Assembly: GCA_028699365.1 (NCBI GenBank)
Contig: JAQVUQ010000021.1
Location: 1-14,402, forward strand
DNA from: a bacterium
Lineage (GTDB): Bacteria > UBP13 > UBA5359
Direction of reading: 5' to 3'
Length of the DNA stretch: 14,402 bases
Position 1 is the first letter of the stretch. Every line of letters begins with the position of its first letter. The position numbers and the translations under genes were made by a program. Below the pieces are notes generated by a model, which saw only the letters and a program-made list of their open reading frames with translations, was not told the DNA's origin and searched no databases. Of this stretch, positions 13,771 through 14,402 are shown one piece after another.

Positions 13771-14402
13771 TCAAGCGCTAAGTAGAAGTTTAGTATACTT
13801 CTCGACAGTTGTAAAATAATGAAGCATCATACGGCCGATATAGGTGTTATCATGCTTTCCGCCAAACATCTCCGCTCCCGGCCCAAAGCCGTAAAGAGGA
13901 ACGTCCTTAGCGGTATGACCAAACGTAGTCCAGTCGGCCGACACTTCGCCTTTCTTATCGGAAACGGTCAGCCCTCCGGTTTCGTGATCGGCAACGACCA
14001 GCACCATAATATCTCCCCGTGCCGCCGCAAATCGTACCGCCTCAGCTACGGCTTTATCGAAGGACGCCGTCTCCCTGATCACGCCTTTCAGGTCGTGAGT
14101 ATGAGCCGCCCAGTCTATCTTGCCGCCCTCCACCATCAGAAAAAAGCCTCTATCGTCTTTGGCAAGCAACCTGGCGGCAGCCGTCGTCATGGAGGCCAGA
14201 TCCGGCTCTCCCTTGCCGCCGCTCATGGCACCTCGGCTGAAGAGCCCCAGAGACGGCAGGGAAACGTTCCGCTCCATTTCGGCTCTGTTTCTTATCACAC
14301 TGTATCCCTTATTCTCCGCCAACTTGATGGCGTCGGTACTGTCCTTCCGGAGGCTGCCGGCGACGAATTCAGGGATAAAGAAACCGTAACCGCCGCCCCA
14401 TA
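13771..14402 (-). CDS. Alkaline phosphatase, C-terminal part (runs off right edge)
   Basis: About 210 carboxy-terminal residues are present. They run in frame from the edge (GGGYGFFIPEFVAGSLRKDS) to a TGA at 13771, so the gene is truncated only by the window. The metal ligands of the PhoA superfamily are visible: E-G-G-K-I-D-W-A-A-H (Mg glutamate, Zn aspartate and histidine), VVADHETGGL (the adjacent Asp-His pair) and FGHTAKDVPLYGFGPGAEMF (the last Zn histidine). The reaction is hydrolysis of phosphate monoesters, usually in the periplasm or outside the cell. The signal peptide and nucleophilic serine lie beyond the edge. The stop is 18 nt before the rhaB start, implying co-transcription. The functional link between a phosphatase and a rhamnose kinase is not obvious. 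Confidence 0.93.
   Translation of the reverse strand, partial: WGGGYGFFIPEFVAGSLRKDSTDAIKLAENKGYSVIRNRAEMERNVSLPSLGLFSRGAMSGGKGEPDLASMTTAAARLLAKDDRGFFLMVEGGKIDWAAHTHDLKGVIRETASFDKAVAEAVRFAAARGDIMVLVVADHETGGLTVSDKKGEVSADWTTFGHTAKDVPLYGFGPGAEMFGGKHDNTYIGRMMLHYFTTVEKYTKLLLSA

Overview
The window is about 14.4 kb of moderately GC-rich bacterial DNA with strong AGGAGG-type ribosome binding sites and mixed ATG, GTG and TTG starts. Eleven of the thirteen genes lie on the minus strand. The lineage cannot be named from sequence alone. Secretion signals, an ECF sigma/zinc anti-sigma pair, a CsgG-domain protein (a family typical of outer-membrane bacteria), type IV pilus/type II secretion machinery and a Rex repressor together suggest an anaerobic or facultative, probably diderm, uncultured bacterium. 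No rRNA, tRNA, CRISPR array, transposase, integrase or phage gene was seen.

Region 1 (1-1367, minus): the N-terminal part of a PilB/GspE-type assembly ATPase, cut by the left edge, and a LytTR response regulator with no kinase beside it. A 73-nt imperfect hairpin (1407-1479) separates them from the next block.

Region 2 (1489-6479, minus) is the most original part: six tightly packed genes encoding an ECF sigma factor, a membrane zinc anti-sigma factor, a secreted YVTN-type beta-propeller, a small cysteine-rich protein, an exported protein of unknown function with an apparent GATase-like C-terminus, and an exported CsgG-domain protein. Spacings of 20-51 nt and one 20-nt overlap suggest one transcript, so this looks like a self-regulated envelope module. 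Two copies of an 8-bp tandem repeat (GGCACARA) have invaded it. One encodes the core of the propeller's signal peptide, and the other encodes the N-terminus of the unknown exported protein. The leader upstream of the sigma gene carries a sigma70-like promoter and a tandem 10-bp direct repeat.

Region 3 (6696-9402): the redox repressor gene rex (minus), with its own promoter and terminator, is divergent from a secreted GH84 beta-N-acetylglucosaminidase (plus) with a complete active site. Two Rex-like half-sites lie in the shared 183-bp spacer.

Region 4 (9392-11726, minus): a multi-pass GT-C glycosyltransferase and a GT2 polyprenyl-phosphate sugar transferase overlap by 32 nt. They probably form a lipid-carrier glycosylation pair, with the GT2 making the polyprenyl-phosphate sugar donor for the membrane enzyme.

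Region 5 (11790-14402): a stand-alone groES with its own promoter and a bidirectional terminator (plus), facing a rhamnulokinase gene preceded by a 5'-truncated alkaline phosphatase gene (both minus, 18 nt apart).
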